From NCBI GenBank assembly GCA_029573725.1, contig JAKQDQ010000104.1, positions 1-64,000 on the forward strand: a stretch of DNA of 64,000 nucleotides, read 5' to 3'. A program made the translations under genes and the position numbers. The stretch is from Verrucomicrobiota bacterium (GTDB taxonomy: Bacteria; Verrucomicrobiota; Verrucomicrobiia; Limisphaerales; JADLHS01). Within the stretch, counting starts at the first letter, position 1. Every line of letters starts with the position of its first letter. Positions 1-8,711 of the stretch are shown in pieces. Below the pieces are notes generated by a model. That model was given only the letters and a program-made list of their open reading frames with translations, did not search any database and was not told the origin of the DNA.

Positions 1-48
1 GTTGTCGCGCACCACGTAAACGGGGCCGGTGAAGACGGACGCACTCAT
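1..48 (-). CDS. leuD: 5' end of a probable 3-isopropylmalate dehydratase small subunit (leuD-like), truncated by window edge
   Basis: Only the first 16 codons lie in the window. They read MSASVFTGPVYVVRDN from an ATG at position 48. The string VYVVRDN resembles the start of aconitase-swivel small subunits, where [VA]xxxxDN is usually followed by (I/V)DTDQI; that decisive part is outside the window. If correct, the protein would pair with LeuC to isomerise 3-isopropylmalate in leucine synthesis. The gene is divergent from the aminopeptidase gene across about 290 bases. The identification rests on a very short match and is tentative. Confidence 0.45.
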   Translation of the reverse strand, partial: MSASVFTGPVYVVRDN

Positions 49-335
49 GGGGGCAGTGTGGGGTGCGGGCGGAGGGTTTTCAAACAGAATCCCGGTTGCG
101 CCCCTGACGCCCGCCCCCATAGCCCCCAGTTTGCGCTGACAGTCAGGGGGGCCGGCCGGCCGCAACCGATGGCCGGGGGGGATTCCCGGTGACGCGGGCG
201 GGATGTGCCGGCGGTGGCTCAAGGAGGAATGCCGCCGGTCACGCGCGGCTGCGCCCGGCTGCCGGTGTGGCAGGAATTTTCTTAATTTCCGGCCCGGGCT
301 GCCTTAGAGTTCGCGCACGGTTTAATCGAACTGAC

Positions 336-1622
336 ATGAAGACCATTCCGTTGCCGGCCCAATTGTTTGTGCGCAACCGCGAACGGCTGCTCAACGCATT
401 GGCGCCGCATTCCGTGGCGGTCCTGAACGCCAATGATGTGATGCCCACCAATGCCGATGGTACGATGGGGTTTCAGCAAAATGCGGATTTATTTTACCTC
501 ACCGGAATCAACCAGGAGGAAACCCGGCTGGTGTTGGCGCCGGATGCGTTCGATCCTGCACAACGGGAAATTTTATTTCTGCGTCAGCCCAGTGAACACT
601 TGAGCATTTGGGAGGGACACAAACTCGACCCGGCGGAGGCTGCAAAAATTTCCGGCATTAAAAACGTGAAGTGGTTGTCGGATTTTCCGGCCATTTTTCG
701 CCAACTGGCATGTGCAGCGGACGTTCTCTACCTGAACACCAACGAACATCAGCGCGCGGACAACCCGGTGGTTTCGCGGGATGCCCGGTTTGTGCGGGAA
801 TGTCAGCGGCAATTCCCCCTGCATCGTTATGAGCGGCTGGCCCGCCTCATGCACACCCTGCGGGCGGTCAAATCCGATTACGAAATCGCCGCCATCCAAG
901 CGGCCTGCCACCTGACCGGCAGAGGATTCAAGCGCGTCTGCCGGTTCGTGCGGCCCGGGGTCAACGAAGCCGAAATCGAGGCGGAATTCGCGCACGAATT
1001 CATCCGCCACAAAGGCCAGTTTGCCTATCCGCCCATTATTGCCAGCGGCGCGAACAACAACATTTTGCATTATGTGCAAAACGATCAAATCTGTCGGAAA
1101 GGGGAGTTGCTGTTGTTGGATGTGGCGGCAGGGCTGGGCAATTACATGAGCGATCTGACACGCACCATACCGGTGAGCGGGCGTTTCACGCGCCGGCAAA
1201 AGCAGGTTTACGCCGCGGTGTTGCGGGTCTTTCGCGCGATGGTCCGGGCCATCGTCCCCGGCAAAACCACCCGCGACCTGCGCGCGGAGTGTGAGGCATT
1301 GATTGCCAGGGAATGTGTGGACCTCGGTTTGATCCGGGCGTCACAACTGCGGAAAACCGGTTCGGTTGGTGCAGCGGTGCGGCCCTATTTTATGCACGGG
1401 GTGTCGCATCCCATCGGCTTGGACGTCCACGATGCAACTTACAACCACCTCCAGATTGCGCCCGGTTGGGTGCTTTCGTGCGAGCCGGGAATTTATCTGA
1501 AAGACGAAGGGTTTGGCATCCGCCTGGAAAATACCATCCTCGTAACGGAAACCGGCCAACGCGATCTCATGGCGGATGTTCCCATTGAAGCCGGCGAGAT
1601 CGAGGCCTTGATGCGGCACTGA
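336..1622 (+). CDS. pepP: Xaa-Pro aminopeptidase (M24B, PepP-like)
   Basis: A 428-aa cytoplasmic metallopeptidase expected to release N-terminal residues from peptides with proline in second place. Residues 1-170 form the creatinase/AMP_N domain (VMPTNADGTMGF, FYLTGINQEE). The pita-bread catalytic domain follows. All five dinuclear metal ligands can be placed: Asp262 and Asp273 (DVAAGLGNYMSD), His358 (GVSHPIGLDVHD), Glu383 (SCEPGIY) and Glu398 (IRLENT). Length is normal for PepP. I chose the ATG at 336 because homology begins at MKTIPLPAQ; an in-frame GTG at 189 would add 49 residues with no family resemblance. The gene stands alone, divergent from the leuD-like start. Confidence 0.93.
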   Translation: MKTIPLPAQLFVRNRERLLNALAPHSVAVLNANDVMPTNADGTMGFQQNADLFYLTGINQEETRLVLAPDAFDPAQREILFLRQPSEHLSIWEGHKLDPAEAAKISGIKNVKWLSDFPAIFRQLACAADVLYLNTNEHQRADNPVVSRDARFVRECQRQFPLHRYERLARLMHTLRAVKSDYEIAAIQAACHLTGRGFKRVCRFVRPGVNEAEIEAEFAHEFIRHKGQFAYPPIIASGANNNILHYVQNDQICRKGELLLLDVAAGLGNYMSDLTRTIPVSGRFTRRQKQVYAAVLRVFRAMVRAIVPGKTTRDLRAECEALIARECVDLGLIRASQLRKTGSVGAAVRPYFMHGVSHPIGLDVHDATYNHLQIAPGWVLSCEPGIYLKDEGFGIRLENTILVTETGQRDLMADVPIEAGEIEALMRH

Positions 1623-1748
1623 TTCGGAAACCCGCCGCGGCGGCGGGAGGCGACAGCCGCCTTCAGTCGGGTGTGTTGCCCGTGAAACGGCTGGTCTTGG
1701 TCCGCCGCCGCCGCCGGATTGCGTCAACTGGCCAGCGAAGCGACTCCG

Positions 1749-1788
1749 GATTTTGGATGCACAGCAAAGATTTTGGGTGCGCGGCAAA
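1749..1788. repeat. 20-bp imperfect tandem duplication
   Basis: Two adjacent 20-base units, GATTTTGGATGCACAGCAAA and GATTTTGGGTGCGCGGCAAA, differ at three positions, each A versus G. They lie in the non-coding gap between two convergent genes. No function is evident. Confidence 0.75.
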
Positions 1789-1809
1789 GAACCGGACGTC
1801 CGTTTCGGG

Positions 1810-1852
1810 ACACAAAAATACCGTGGGAGGGCCAACCGGCGACACCCACGGT
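1810..1852 (-). terminator. Rho-independent terminator of the PEP-CTERM gene
   Basis: On the minus strand an 8-bp perfect stem (ACCGTGGG at 1820-1827 pairing with CCCACGGT at 1845-1852) is followed by ATTTTTG. It sits 21 bases after the stop codon of the minus-strand PEP-CTERM gene. The opposite strand shows no T-run, so it probably acts for that gene only. Confidence 0.7.
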
Positions 1853-1873
1853 AGCTGCTCAATTCGGTTCGTT

Positions 1874-2719
1874 TCAGGCTTGCTTTCGGCGGATCAGCAG
1901 CACCAGTCCACCTATGCCAACCAGGGCCAACGATGTTGGTTCCGGCACCAACGTCACCTGCGCGTCATAAATCAGCCCGTTGAAAAACACCAGGTGACTG
2001 CTTAGGGCGAGTTGCCCCACTCCGATGCCCCGATTGAGACTGTCACCAAAATTGGACTTGAACGCCGGCGCCAGCAGCGGAGCGCCGCCATTGATGGTCA
2101 GACTGGCGGTGCCGGCCAGGTTCCCGTCCACGTCAATTGCACTCCCTCCGGTTTCAAAGAGCATCGAGACTTGGTACCACGTATTGGGTTGAATGGTGAC
2201 GCTGAACACATCCACGTTGTCGTTGAAGCGCACGTTCAAATCCGCCTCGCCGGCCCGGGTCACCAGTTGCAGCGATTCGGTGCCCGCGTAGTCAAGGATC
2301 TTCTGTACGTGGCCCCAGGACGCGCTGTCCGTGCCGTCCCACAAAAACGAGGTGTCAAACCGGAAGCCGCCAGCGGCGGCGATGCTGGCGTTGTTCAACA
2401 ACAGAGTGTCGGCGGTGAGAATACTTCCGCCACTGGTGTTGATGGACTGAGCACCGGGAGTGGCCCAGCCGGGAACCGAACTGGATAACGCCAGGGTGGC
2501 TTTGACATTGCCATTGTGACCCGCACCACTCAAATCCACGACCGAGGTGCCCGTGCCATTCCAGGAATCCGGAAAGCCGTAATGCAGCACCGGGGTCTGG
2601 GCCCAACTGCACGCAGCGGCCATCGCCATGCCGGCCAGGGCGGTCACAAATTTTACGGGGCCGGCCAATACCGGCCGACGCAAAGACGAAGATTCACGAT
2701 CAGTTGTTTGGGTTTTCAT
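1874..2719 (-). CDS. PEP-CTERM-anchored extracellular protein with LamG-like fold
   Basis: A 281-aa exported protein. It has an N-terminal signal region (a basic start, then a hydrophobic stretch ending near CSWAQ, about residues 22-41). A central beta-sandwich of LamG/concanavalin type follows, with FPDSWNGTGTSVVDLSGAGHN near its start and a W-Y-Q-V strand. The C-terminus is a PEP-CTERM tail: VPEPTS, a hydrophobic segment, then RRKQA. Such tails are processed by an exosortase, which must be encoded elsewhere. The probable ligand (glycan or matrix) is unknown. A promoter-like element lies directly upstream and a good terminator downstream, so it seems to be transcribed alone. The tail is certain; the fold is inferred. 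Confidence 0.85.
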   Translation of the reverse strand: MKTQTTDRESSSLRRPVLAGPVKFVTALAGMAMAAACSWAQTPVLHYGFPDSWNGTGTSVVDLSGAGHNGNVKATLALSSSVPGWATPGAQSINTSGGSILTADTLLLNNASIAAAGGFRFDTSFLWDGTDSASWGHVQKILDYAGTESLQLVTRAGEADLNVRFNDNVDVFSVTIQPNTWYQVSMLFETGGSAIDVDGNLAGTASLTINGGAPLLAPAFKSNFGDSLNRGIGVGQLALSSHLVFFNGLIYDAQVTLVPEPTSLALVGIGGLVLLIRRKQA

Positions 2720-3139
2720 ACGCCGGCCATTCTAAAGCCTCGGAGAATTTTTTCAAGTCAGGATTTCCTACGTAATTCTACGCACCGGCGTGGTGGCGCG
2801 GTCTGCAAGAATTCGCGAGGAGGCGGCCGCCGCAATGTGGACGGGGAGCTCCCAGGCCTGCGGGGCGTCCGCGGAAAATTTTCTGTCGCGACGCGGCAAG
2901 CCGCGCTGGGCCGCCATGTGGAACTGGTGGGGAGCATCCCCCAGGATCCGTCTGCGACCCTCCATCCGGTTCGATGCCCGCTTTTCCACCGCCGTGCATG
3001 ACCCGTTCCGCCGGCAATTCAGACTCGCAGCCGGATGGAGATCACGACAATGGAGGGCCGGTCGCGGTCAAGCTGTTATTTGAAAATACAAGCGTTTGAG
3101 GCTTTGCAAACGGCGTCCTCGCGCGGAAACTTGCGAAGA
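2720..3139. other. 420-base intergenic region between divergent surface-protein genes
   Basis: This gap holds the promoter-like element above, an AT-rich CTACG-TAATT-CTACG element at 2768-2782 just upstream of it, and a small inverted repeat (CGTTTG at 3093-3098, CAAACG at 3107-3112) shortly before the pseudopilin gene. Short open frames in 2768-3017 have no recognisable product. I see no gene here. Confidence 0.6.
2729..2756 (-). promoter_or_regulatory. Promoter-like element of the PEP-CTERM gene, nearly leaderless
   Basis: On the minus strand TTGAAA (2756-2751) and TAGAAT (2734-2729) are separated by 16 bases, close to the sigma-70 consensus. Only nine bases separate the -10 box from the ATG at 2719, so transcription would start two or three bases before the start codon. 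This is either a leaderless message or a sign that translation starts further in. Confidence 0.45.
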
Positions 3140-3913
3140 ATGAATCCCAGAAAATATCGTAATCGCCATCGGGATTTGTCTCCCCCCCGGTTTGTGGCTT
3201 TTACGCTGATTGAACTGCTGGTGGTGATCGCCATCATTGCGATTTTGGCGGCGATGCTTCTGCCGGCGCTGGCCAGGGCCAAGGAGCGGGCCAGGCGAAC
3301 TTCGTGTCTGAACAATCTCAAGCAGGCCGGCTTGGCGACCGTGATGTACTTGAACGATCATAATGACACGTTCCCGCCCAAGATGAATGGCACGATGTAT
3401 GGCTGGCTGGGCCGCAGCGGCTTGTCCGGCGGTTATTTGGATTTGAATGCGACTTTGCGCCCCTTGAATCAATACCTGGGCCGGTTTCAGACCAATTCGG
3501 ACGTGCCGGCGGCTTTGTGCCCGAGTGACCGGGGCATTGGGGGCCGCACGAACAACAGTTATTACACCTTCGGTTCCTCGTACAGCGCGAACATCCACGG
3601 CGGCAGCGTTCCGCCCCCGGCGCAGTTCACCCTCACCATTGCCGGAACCTGGGAAAGCGTCAAAGCCAGCGCGGTCAAATCCGTGGCGCGGATGGTGACC
3701 CTGGCCGAGAACGGCGCGTATTTTCCCGTTTGGAACGCCAACACCTCGGGAAGCTTTGTGTACGGCGGGCCGCCCAATCCCATTGAATTCCGCCATACGC
3801 GGATCAACGATTATCATTTCAACGCCCAGTTCGCCGACGGCCATGCGGCCTGGACCGAGTTCAAAATGGGCATTTGGGCCAACGGCGACTACACAATGGA
3901 TCGGCGGCAATGA
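3140..3913 (+). CDS. Pseudopilin-like protein with type IV prepilin leader
   Basis: A 257-aa protein with a basic leader, the prepilin-peptidase site [20 protein letters not shown] (about residues 19-38) and then a helical spine and globular domain. The residue before the cleaved bond is Ala rather than the usual Gly. The C-terminal part has a variant of the H-X9-DG motif (FADGHAAW near the end; the spacing from the preceding His differs from the canonical one). This family is expanded in Verrucomicrobia and Planctomycetes and is thought to be exported by type II/IV pilus-like machinery; individual roles are unknown. The ATG at 3140 is chosen because it leaves a normal-length leader. The gene lies 79 bases upstream of a giant secreted protein on the same strand. 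Confidence 0.85.
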   Translation: MNPRKYRNRHRDLSPPRFVAFTLIELLVVIAIIAILAAMLLPALARAKERARRTSCLNNLKQAGLATVMYLNDHNDTFPPKMNGTMYGWLGRSGLSGGYLDLNATLRPLNQYLGRFQTNSDVPAALCPSDRGIGGRTNNSYYTFGSSYSANIHGGSVPPPAQFTLTIAGTWESVKASAVKSVARMVTLAENGAYFPVWNANTSGSFVYGGPPNPIEFRHTRINDYHFNAQFADGHAAWTEFKMGIWANGDYTMDRRQ

Positions 3914-3992
3914 TTTTCGATTGCGCAACAAATCCACAACCGAGTTTTGATTCCAGTCTCTAAATATTCACCTCCCTTAAACCCATCAAGCT

Positions 3993-6900
3993 ATGAACAG
4001 AACCAATCGTTCGTTATGCACCCTGACCGCGTTGGGTTGCCTGTGGCTGGCCGTGTCCGCCGGGCGCGCGGCCAGCATCGTGAAGAACAACAATCTCGGC
4101 AACCTGGATGCGGGGACCAGCTGGGTGGGAGGTGTCGCTCCCACGGCCGGGGATGTGGCGGTTTTCGACGCGACGTACGCCACGACGGGCCCGTTGAATG
4201 TCGGCACGGCCGTGCAATGGCAGGGCTTGCAGATCACTTCCCCGGGCGGCGCGGTCTTGATCAACAACAGCGTGGAAGGCAATCACGTGGGCATTGATGC
4301 CGGCGGTATTGACATGTCCGGCGCGACGGCAAATCTCGTGCTGCGGCGCTATGCGTTAAACGCCAGTCAGACCTGGGATATTGCCGCCGGGCGTAGTTTC
4401 CGGATTGGTTCGCCAGACGCGACGCTCTACCCGGCTGCGAATAGTGTGAACAACAATCGCGTTGGCGTTTTTATGAACAACGCCCCCGGGGCCACCATTA
4501 CCAAGAACGGAGCGGGAGTGGTTTTGCTGGATTTGGGCAACACGACACTGGGCGAGGTCAATTGGCGCATCAACGCTGGAGTCCTGGCCAATGTTTGGCA
4601 CCGGGAAAACGCCTTCGGCGCCGGTACGATTACACTTGCGGGCGGCGGGTTGGCGACCGGCACACCGATTGCCGGGTCGGTAGGCAACTGGGTTTGGAAC
4701 AATTCCATCATCCTGGAGACGGCGACCACGTCGTTCATTGATCACCAGAACGTCTCCGGGAGCGGCCGCTGGTTGAAGCTGGAAAACCTGATTTCCGGGA
4801 ACGGGAATCTGGAATTGCGCAACACCGGTGTCGGGTTCGACAACCTCAATAACGGATTCATTCTGGCCGGCCCCAACACAATGAGCGGCACGCTGACGAT
4901 TCCGCCCAACAGTATCGTGCGGGTCGGCGGAAGCGCGCCCGGTGAAAACAACGCCGCTGCCGGGGGTTTCGGCACCCTGGGCGCGGCCGCAGTGGTCAAC
5001 CATGGGTGGCTGACTTTCTCTCATACGGGCTTGTTCGAAGTAACCAATGACATTTCGGGTGGTGGCGCGGTGCGCATCGGGAGCGAATCCCTTGTCGGCA
5101 CGGACACACAAAGCGTTTCCGTGCATGGGCAGTGGACTTACAGCGGAAACACCCTGATCAACCGGGGCGCATTGACCCTGGCAGCCGGAAGCGCGCTGCC
5201 CAACACGGCGGAAATTTACCTCAATGCGCCCGAGGGTGAAGCAGCGACACTGGATGTCACCGCCTTGGGCAGCTACAGCCTGGGCAGCGGGCGGAAGCTG
5301 CTGGGGCGGGGCAACACCGGCGTCAATCAGGTTTATGGCAATTTTACCGCCGCCAGCGGCAGCCAGCTGGTCCCGGGCGGCAGCAACGCGGTCAACACCC
5401 TGATCTTTGCCAACGACCTTGCCTTGAGCGGCGGCGGAACGATTCAAGTGGATCTCCGGAACGGTGTTGCGGACGCCCTTCAAGTTTATGGGAATTTGTC
5501 CGCCGCGGGAGTGACCACGATTCAATTTGTCGCTCCCGACCCGTTGAACACCGGCGAATATCCGTTGGTGCAGGTCAGTGGCGGCTTTGCCGGGAACGTT
5601 GGCAATTTTGCGTTTACCGGACTGACCGCGCAGGGCACGCGGCAGACCTTCAGCCTGGCCTACAATACGGTCGCCAATCCGAACACTCTGGTGTTGGTGG
5701 TGGGCGGGGCGCCGCCGGGCAATCTCACTTGGGTGGGCGACGGCAGCGCCAACGTCTGGGACCAGGCGGGCGCCGCCAATTGGACCGACGGGGTGGGGCC
5801 TGAAATGTTTTTCATTGGCGACTCGGTCACCTTTGACGATTCCGGTTCAACGGCGCCGGCCGTGAATCTGGTCGGAACCCTGCAACCGGCCAGTGTGACG
5901 GTCAATGCCAGCGGCGATTACACCTTTGCCGGGACGGGGGGAATCCGCGGCAACGCCACGCTCACGCAAAACGGTCCAGGCACGCTGACTCTGGCCAACA
6001 CCAACGATTACACGGGGTCCACCGTGGTGAACGGCGGAAATCTGGCCATCACCGGGAACAGCACCCTCGCGACGTTGAACCATGGGGCGGGCAGCACGGT
6101 GACGGTGAACGGCACCCTGAACTACACGAACGGGTCATTGCTGGGCGTGCTGGCGGGGACGGGCACGCTGACGCGTTATGGCCAGACCGATACGGTCTTC
6201 GGCCAGTTCACGCAGCCGGAGGCCTTGGCGTTCGCCGGGACCTTGCGCCTGCGGGGCAGCACCGCGAGTACGGCTCCCGGAACTCTGCAACCGGCCACCG
6301 GCCGCTTCTGGCTGCATGATCCCAACGGGTCGCAACCCGCCGGCTCCCGGTTTAATCTGGATACCGGCAGCAGCCCCACCAACGCCCAGGACGTGATCAT
6401 CGGTGATTGGGATGGCGCTTCCGGAAACCGCCTGCTGACCCTGGGCTCACTGACGGGATATGGCGCGCTGCGCAGTGATGCGGGCAGCGATGGCGTCCGA
6501 CATATCGTCGTCAATCAGACGTTGAACACCACCTTTAATGGCATGGTGCTGGCACATGGCAGTACGCACAATCCACCCATCCTGCGCAGCGTTCTGTTGG
6601 AGAAACAAGGCGTGGGCACGTTGACCATGGCCAATGTTCTCGGGCGGCAAACCCAGGCGGCTGGCGGGACGTCGGCCACTTTCACCATCCTGGTCGCCGG
6701 GGGCAAACTGGTCTTGCAGGCGACGAACACCATTGATGGCCCGATCACCATTGCAGGGGGCGCCACCCTGGAAGTAAACGGGGCGGGATTGTTGGGCGGC
6801 GGCGGCACCTACGCCTACGCCATCACCAACGACGGTGCGTTCACCTGGGGCAGCGTGGGTGATCAATTGCTGGCAGAACAAATTTCCGGAACGGGTGGGT

Positions 6901-7619
6901 TCACCAAGACCGCAGCCGGAGTGCTGACCCTTGGCGGCGCGGACTCCTATACCGGCAACACCCTGGTTGACGCGGGCACCCTGGTCATCAACACGGAACG
7001 AACCGGCAATGGTAATTTCATCGTGGCAGCGGGGGCCACCTTGGCAGTGACCAACCGGGTCAACGGGGCATCGGCCCGGATGAACACCTTGACGCTGGGC
7101 GGCAGCGGGGGGGCGACTTTGGAGATTCGGCACCTGGCCAGCACGACAGTACCCGTACTAAATGCCGCCGGAGGCCTCGTGGCTACTGGGGACAACACGA
7201 TCAGGATCGCGGACGCGGAGGCGCTGGTGGCCACCGGAGTTTATCCGCTGGTGGCGTACGGTTCGTTTACGGGGAATCTGCCGGCGCTGGCCCCCTTGCC
7301 GGCCGGGGTGAGTGCCACGCTGGTCAATGACCCGCTCAACAAGTGGATCGCCTTGAACGTCACGGGGGTGCCCGTCGTGGTGGATCCCACGCCCACGAAT
7401 ATCACGATGGCAATTTCCGGCGCCAGCCTGGTTTTGAGCTGGCCGGCCAGCCATACCGGCTGGACGTTGCAGGCCCAAACCAACTCGTTGTCAGTGGGAC
7501 TTGAGCCGGAGCCGGCCGCGTGGTTCGACGTGCCGGGTTCATCCGCCGTCAACCAGGTGACGATTCCGGTGGACGCAGCCAATCCGGCCGTTTTCTACCG
7601 GTTGCGTTTGCAGCCGTGA
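3993..7619 (+). CDS. Large secreted autotransporter-associated beta-strand-repeat protein
   Basis: A 1208-aa protein with a Sec signal peptide (MNRTNRS..., cleavage near AGRAAS, residue 28). The body is almost entirely beta-helix-like, rich in Gly, Asn and Thr. Autotransporter-associated repeats are clearest near residues 655-685 (GPGTLTLANTNDYTGSTVV) and 970-1000 (AGVLTLGGADSYTGNTLV). There is no C-terminal outer-membrane beta-barrel, so it is not a classical autotransporter. The last 60 residues form a separate module (VLSWPASH..., LQAQ, W, ending VFYRLRLQP) that recurs in other secreted proteins of this window. It probably acts as a surface adhesin or matrix fibre. It may be co-transcribed with the preceding pseudopilin gene. 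Confidence 0.85.
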   Translation: MNRTNRSLCTLTALGCLWLAVSAGRAASIVKNNNLGNLDAGTSWVGGVAPTAGDVAVFDATYATTGPLNVGTAVQWQGLQITSPGGAVLINNSVEGNHVGIDAGGIDMSGATANLVLRRYALNASQTWDIAAGRSFRIGSPDATLYPAANSVNNNRVGVFMNNAPGATITKNGAGVVLLDLGNTTLGEVNWRINAGVLANVWHRENAFGAGTITLAGGGLATGTPIAGSVGNWVWNNSIILETATTSFIDHQNVSGSGRWLKLENLISGNGNLELRNTGVGFDNLNNGFILAGPNTMSGTLTIPPNSIVRVGGSAPGENNAAAGGFGTLGAAAVVNHGWLTFSHTGLFEVTNDISGGGAVRIGSESLVGTDTQSVSVHGQWTYSGNTLINRGALTLAAGSALPNTAEIYLNAPEGEAATLDVTALGSYSLGSGRKLLGRGNTGVNQVYGNFTAASGSQLVPGGSNAVNTLIFANDLALSGGGTIQVDLRNGVADALQVYGNLSAAGVTTIQFVAPDPLNTGEYPLVQVSGGFAGNVGNFAFTGLTAQGTRQTFSLAYNTVANPNTLVLVVGGAPPGNLTWVGDGSANVWDQAGAANWTDGVGPEMFFIGDSVTFDDSGSTAPAVNLVGTLQPASVTVNASGDYTFAGTGGIRGNATLTQNGPGTLTLANTNDYTGSTVVNGGNLAITGNSTLATLNHGAGSTVTVNGTLNYTNGSLLGVLAGTGTLTRYGQTDTVFGQFTQPEALAFAGTLRLRGSTASTAPGTLQPATGRFWLHDPNGSQPAGSRFNLDTGSSPTNAQDVIIGDWDGASGNRLLTLGSLTGYGALRSDAGSDGVRHIVVNQTLNTTFNGMVLAHGSTHNPPILRSVLLEKQGVGTLTMANVLGRQTQAAGGTSATFTILVAGGKLVLQATNTIDGPITIAGGATLEVNGAGLLGGGGTYAYAITNDGAFTWGSVGDQLLAEQISGTGGFTKTAAGVLTLGGADSYTGNTLVDAGTLVINTERTGNGNFIVAAGATLAVTNRVNGASARMNTLTLGGSGGATLEIRHLASTTVPVLNAAGGLVATGDNTIRIADAEALVATGVYPLVAYGSFTGNLPALAPLPAGVSATLVNDPLNKWIALNVTGVPVVVDPTPTNITMAISGASLVLSWPASHTGWTLQAQTNSLSVGLEPEPAAWFDVPGSSAVNQVTIPVDAANPAVFYRLRLQP

Positions 7620-7805
7620 GCCGGTTTCCCCCGGCTCCCGATCCCGATTATTGCCGGCGCCAGACCCCTCATTCACTTTGCGGCCGGGAGGGGACAATTC
7701 GCGGGGGCCGGTTGTCATAAAAAATTACAGGTGCATCCTGATTGTCGGCAGCGCTCCGCGCCATTAAAGTCAGACCACGTTCTAACCCTCAGATTGAAGC
7801 CATTT

Positions 7806-8522
7806 ATGAAAACACAAATTCAGATTCGCGCGCTTGCCGTCATGAGCATTGCTCCCATGCTGCTGGCAGCCGCACAGGCAAATACAATTGACAACAACTG
7901 GTCGGGTGTGACGGGAGATCGGGGCAACATGACCGCTTTCGCGTTCCAGGCGGACGCCGGTAATTTTCCGGCCAGCATCACTCCGGTCGGCTCGCTAACG
8001 CCGGTCATTGAGCTGACCCGGCTGACGTTTCAGCGCCCCAACGACAGCACGACACCCTCCTTTGGGACAGGGCCGCGCCAGTTGACAGACGCCGACACCC
8101 CGGTATTTCTGGACGTTTATACCACCATGACCAGTGGTGCGTTTTCCGGCTATCTGGGCTCATCGAGTTCCTCGGTCACCTGGGCCAGCACGGTGCAGGA
8201 CCAGGCCTACTCATTTGACTTCAGCGGCCTGACCCTTTCGAGTTCGACGAAATACTGGTTTGTGTTTTCCGAGGACAACCTGGAGGGTGACGACACCAAC
8301 TTCCGCCTGAAACTCAACACGTCAGGAGATGATCTCACTCCGGGGCAGGGCAAGGGGTATCTCGTCAATGACACGCTGCAATCGTTGACCTCGTCCGGGG
8401 CAGCCCAGGATTGGGCTTTTGCCTTCACGGCGGAATTTACGCCCGTGCCCGAGCCGACCAGCGCGACTTTGCTCGGACTCGCTTTGACAGGCTGGCTGGT
8501 CCGGCGCCGCTGCCGGCAATGA
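7806..8522 (+). CDS. PEP-CTERM-anchored extracellular protein
   Basis: A 238-aa exported protein with a Sec signal (MKTQIQIRALAVMSIAPMLL, cleavage near AQANT). An all-beta domain contains strands such as STKYWFVFSEDNLEGDDTNF, which resembles choice-of-anchor domains. The tail is PEP-CTERM: VPEPTS, hydrophobic LLGLALTGWL, then RRRCRQ. The start at 7806 gives a normal signal peptide; an upstream in-frame start would bury it. No specific ligand or activity can be assigned. It follows the beta-strand-repeat gene by 186 bases. Confidence 0.85.
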   Translation: MKTQIQIRALAVMSIAPMLLAAAQANTIDNNWSGVTGDRGNMTAFAFQADAGNFPASITPVGSLTPVIELTRLTFQRPNDSTTPSFGTGPRQLTDADTPVFLDVYTTMTSGAFSGYLGSSSSSVTWASTVQDQAYSFDFSGLTLSSSTKYWFVFSEDNLEGDDTNFRLKLNTSGDDLTPGQGKGYLVNDTLQSLTSSGAAQDWAFAFTAEFTPVPEPTSATLLGLALTGWLVRRRCRQ

Positions 8523-8562
8523 CCGCCACTGGCGGGTGCGTCAAGTTTTGATCGTTCTTCCG

Positions 8563-8589
8563 ACACGCGCGGCGCCGACCGCGCGTGTC
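8563..8589. terminator. Strong hairpin between PEP-CTERM gene and MFS gene
   Basis: A perfect 10-bp stem (GACACGCGCG at 8563-8572, CGCGCGTGTC at 8580-8589) with a 7-base loop lies 41 bases after the PEP-CTERM stop codon. There is no T-run, so it may be a factor-assisted terminator or an RNA-stabilising hairpin. Confidence 0.45.
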
Positions 8590-8711
8590 GTTGGTGCGCC
8601 AACACGCGCCGGTGAGGTTGCTGACACCGGGACGCCGGGAAAGAAAACTTCAAGGCGGATCGCTTTTCGCCGGTTGCCCCCGGGTAACGAACTTCCTACA
8701 CTCCCGGGCAA

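Noticed and set aside
189-335. 49-residue N-terminal extension of PepP
   Set aside because: Composition is unlike the family and the start at 336 matches PepP N-termini.
4356-5525. Long minus-strand open frame (389 codons) under the beta-strand-repeat gene
   Set aside because: Low-complexity Arg/Gln/Gly-rich translation with no domain or signal; it is the antisense shadow of a repetitive GC-rich gene.
3993-7619. Classical type V autotransporter
   Set aside because: No C-terminal outer-membrane beta-barrel; it ends in the F-[FY]-R module instead.
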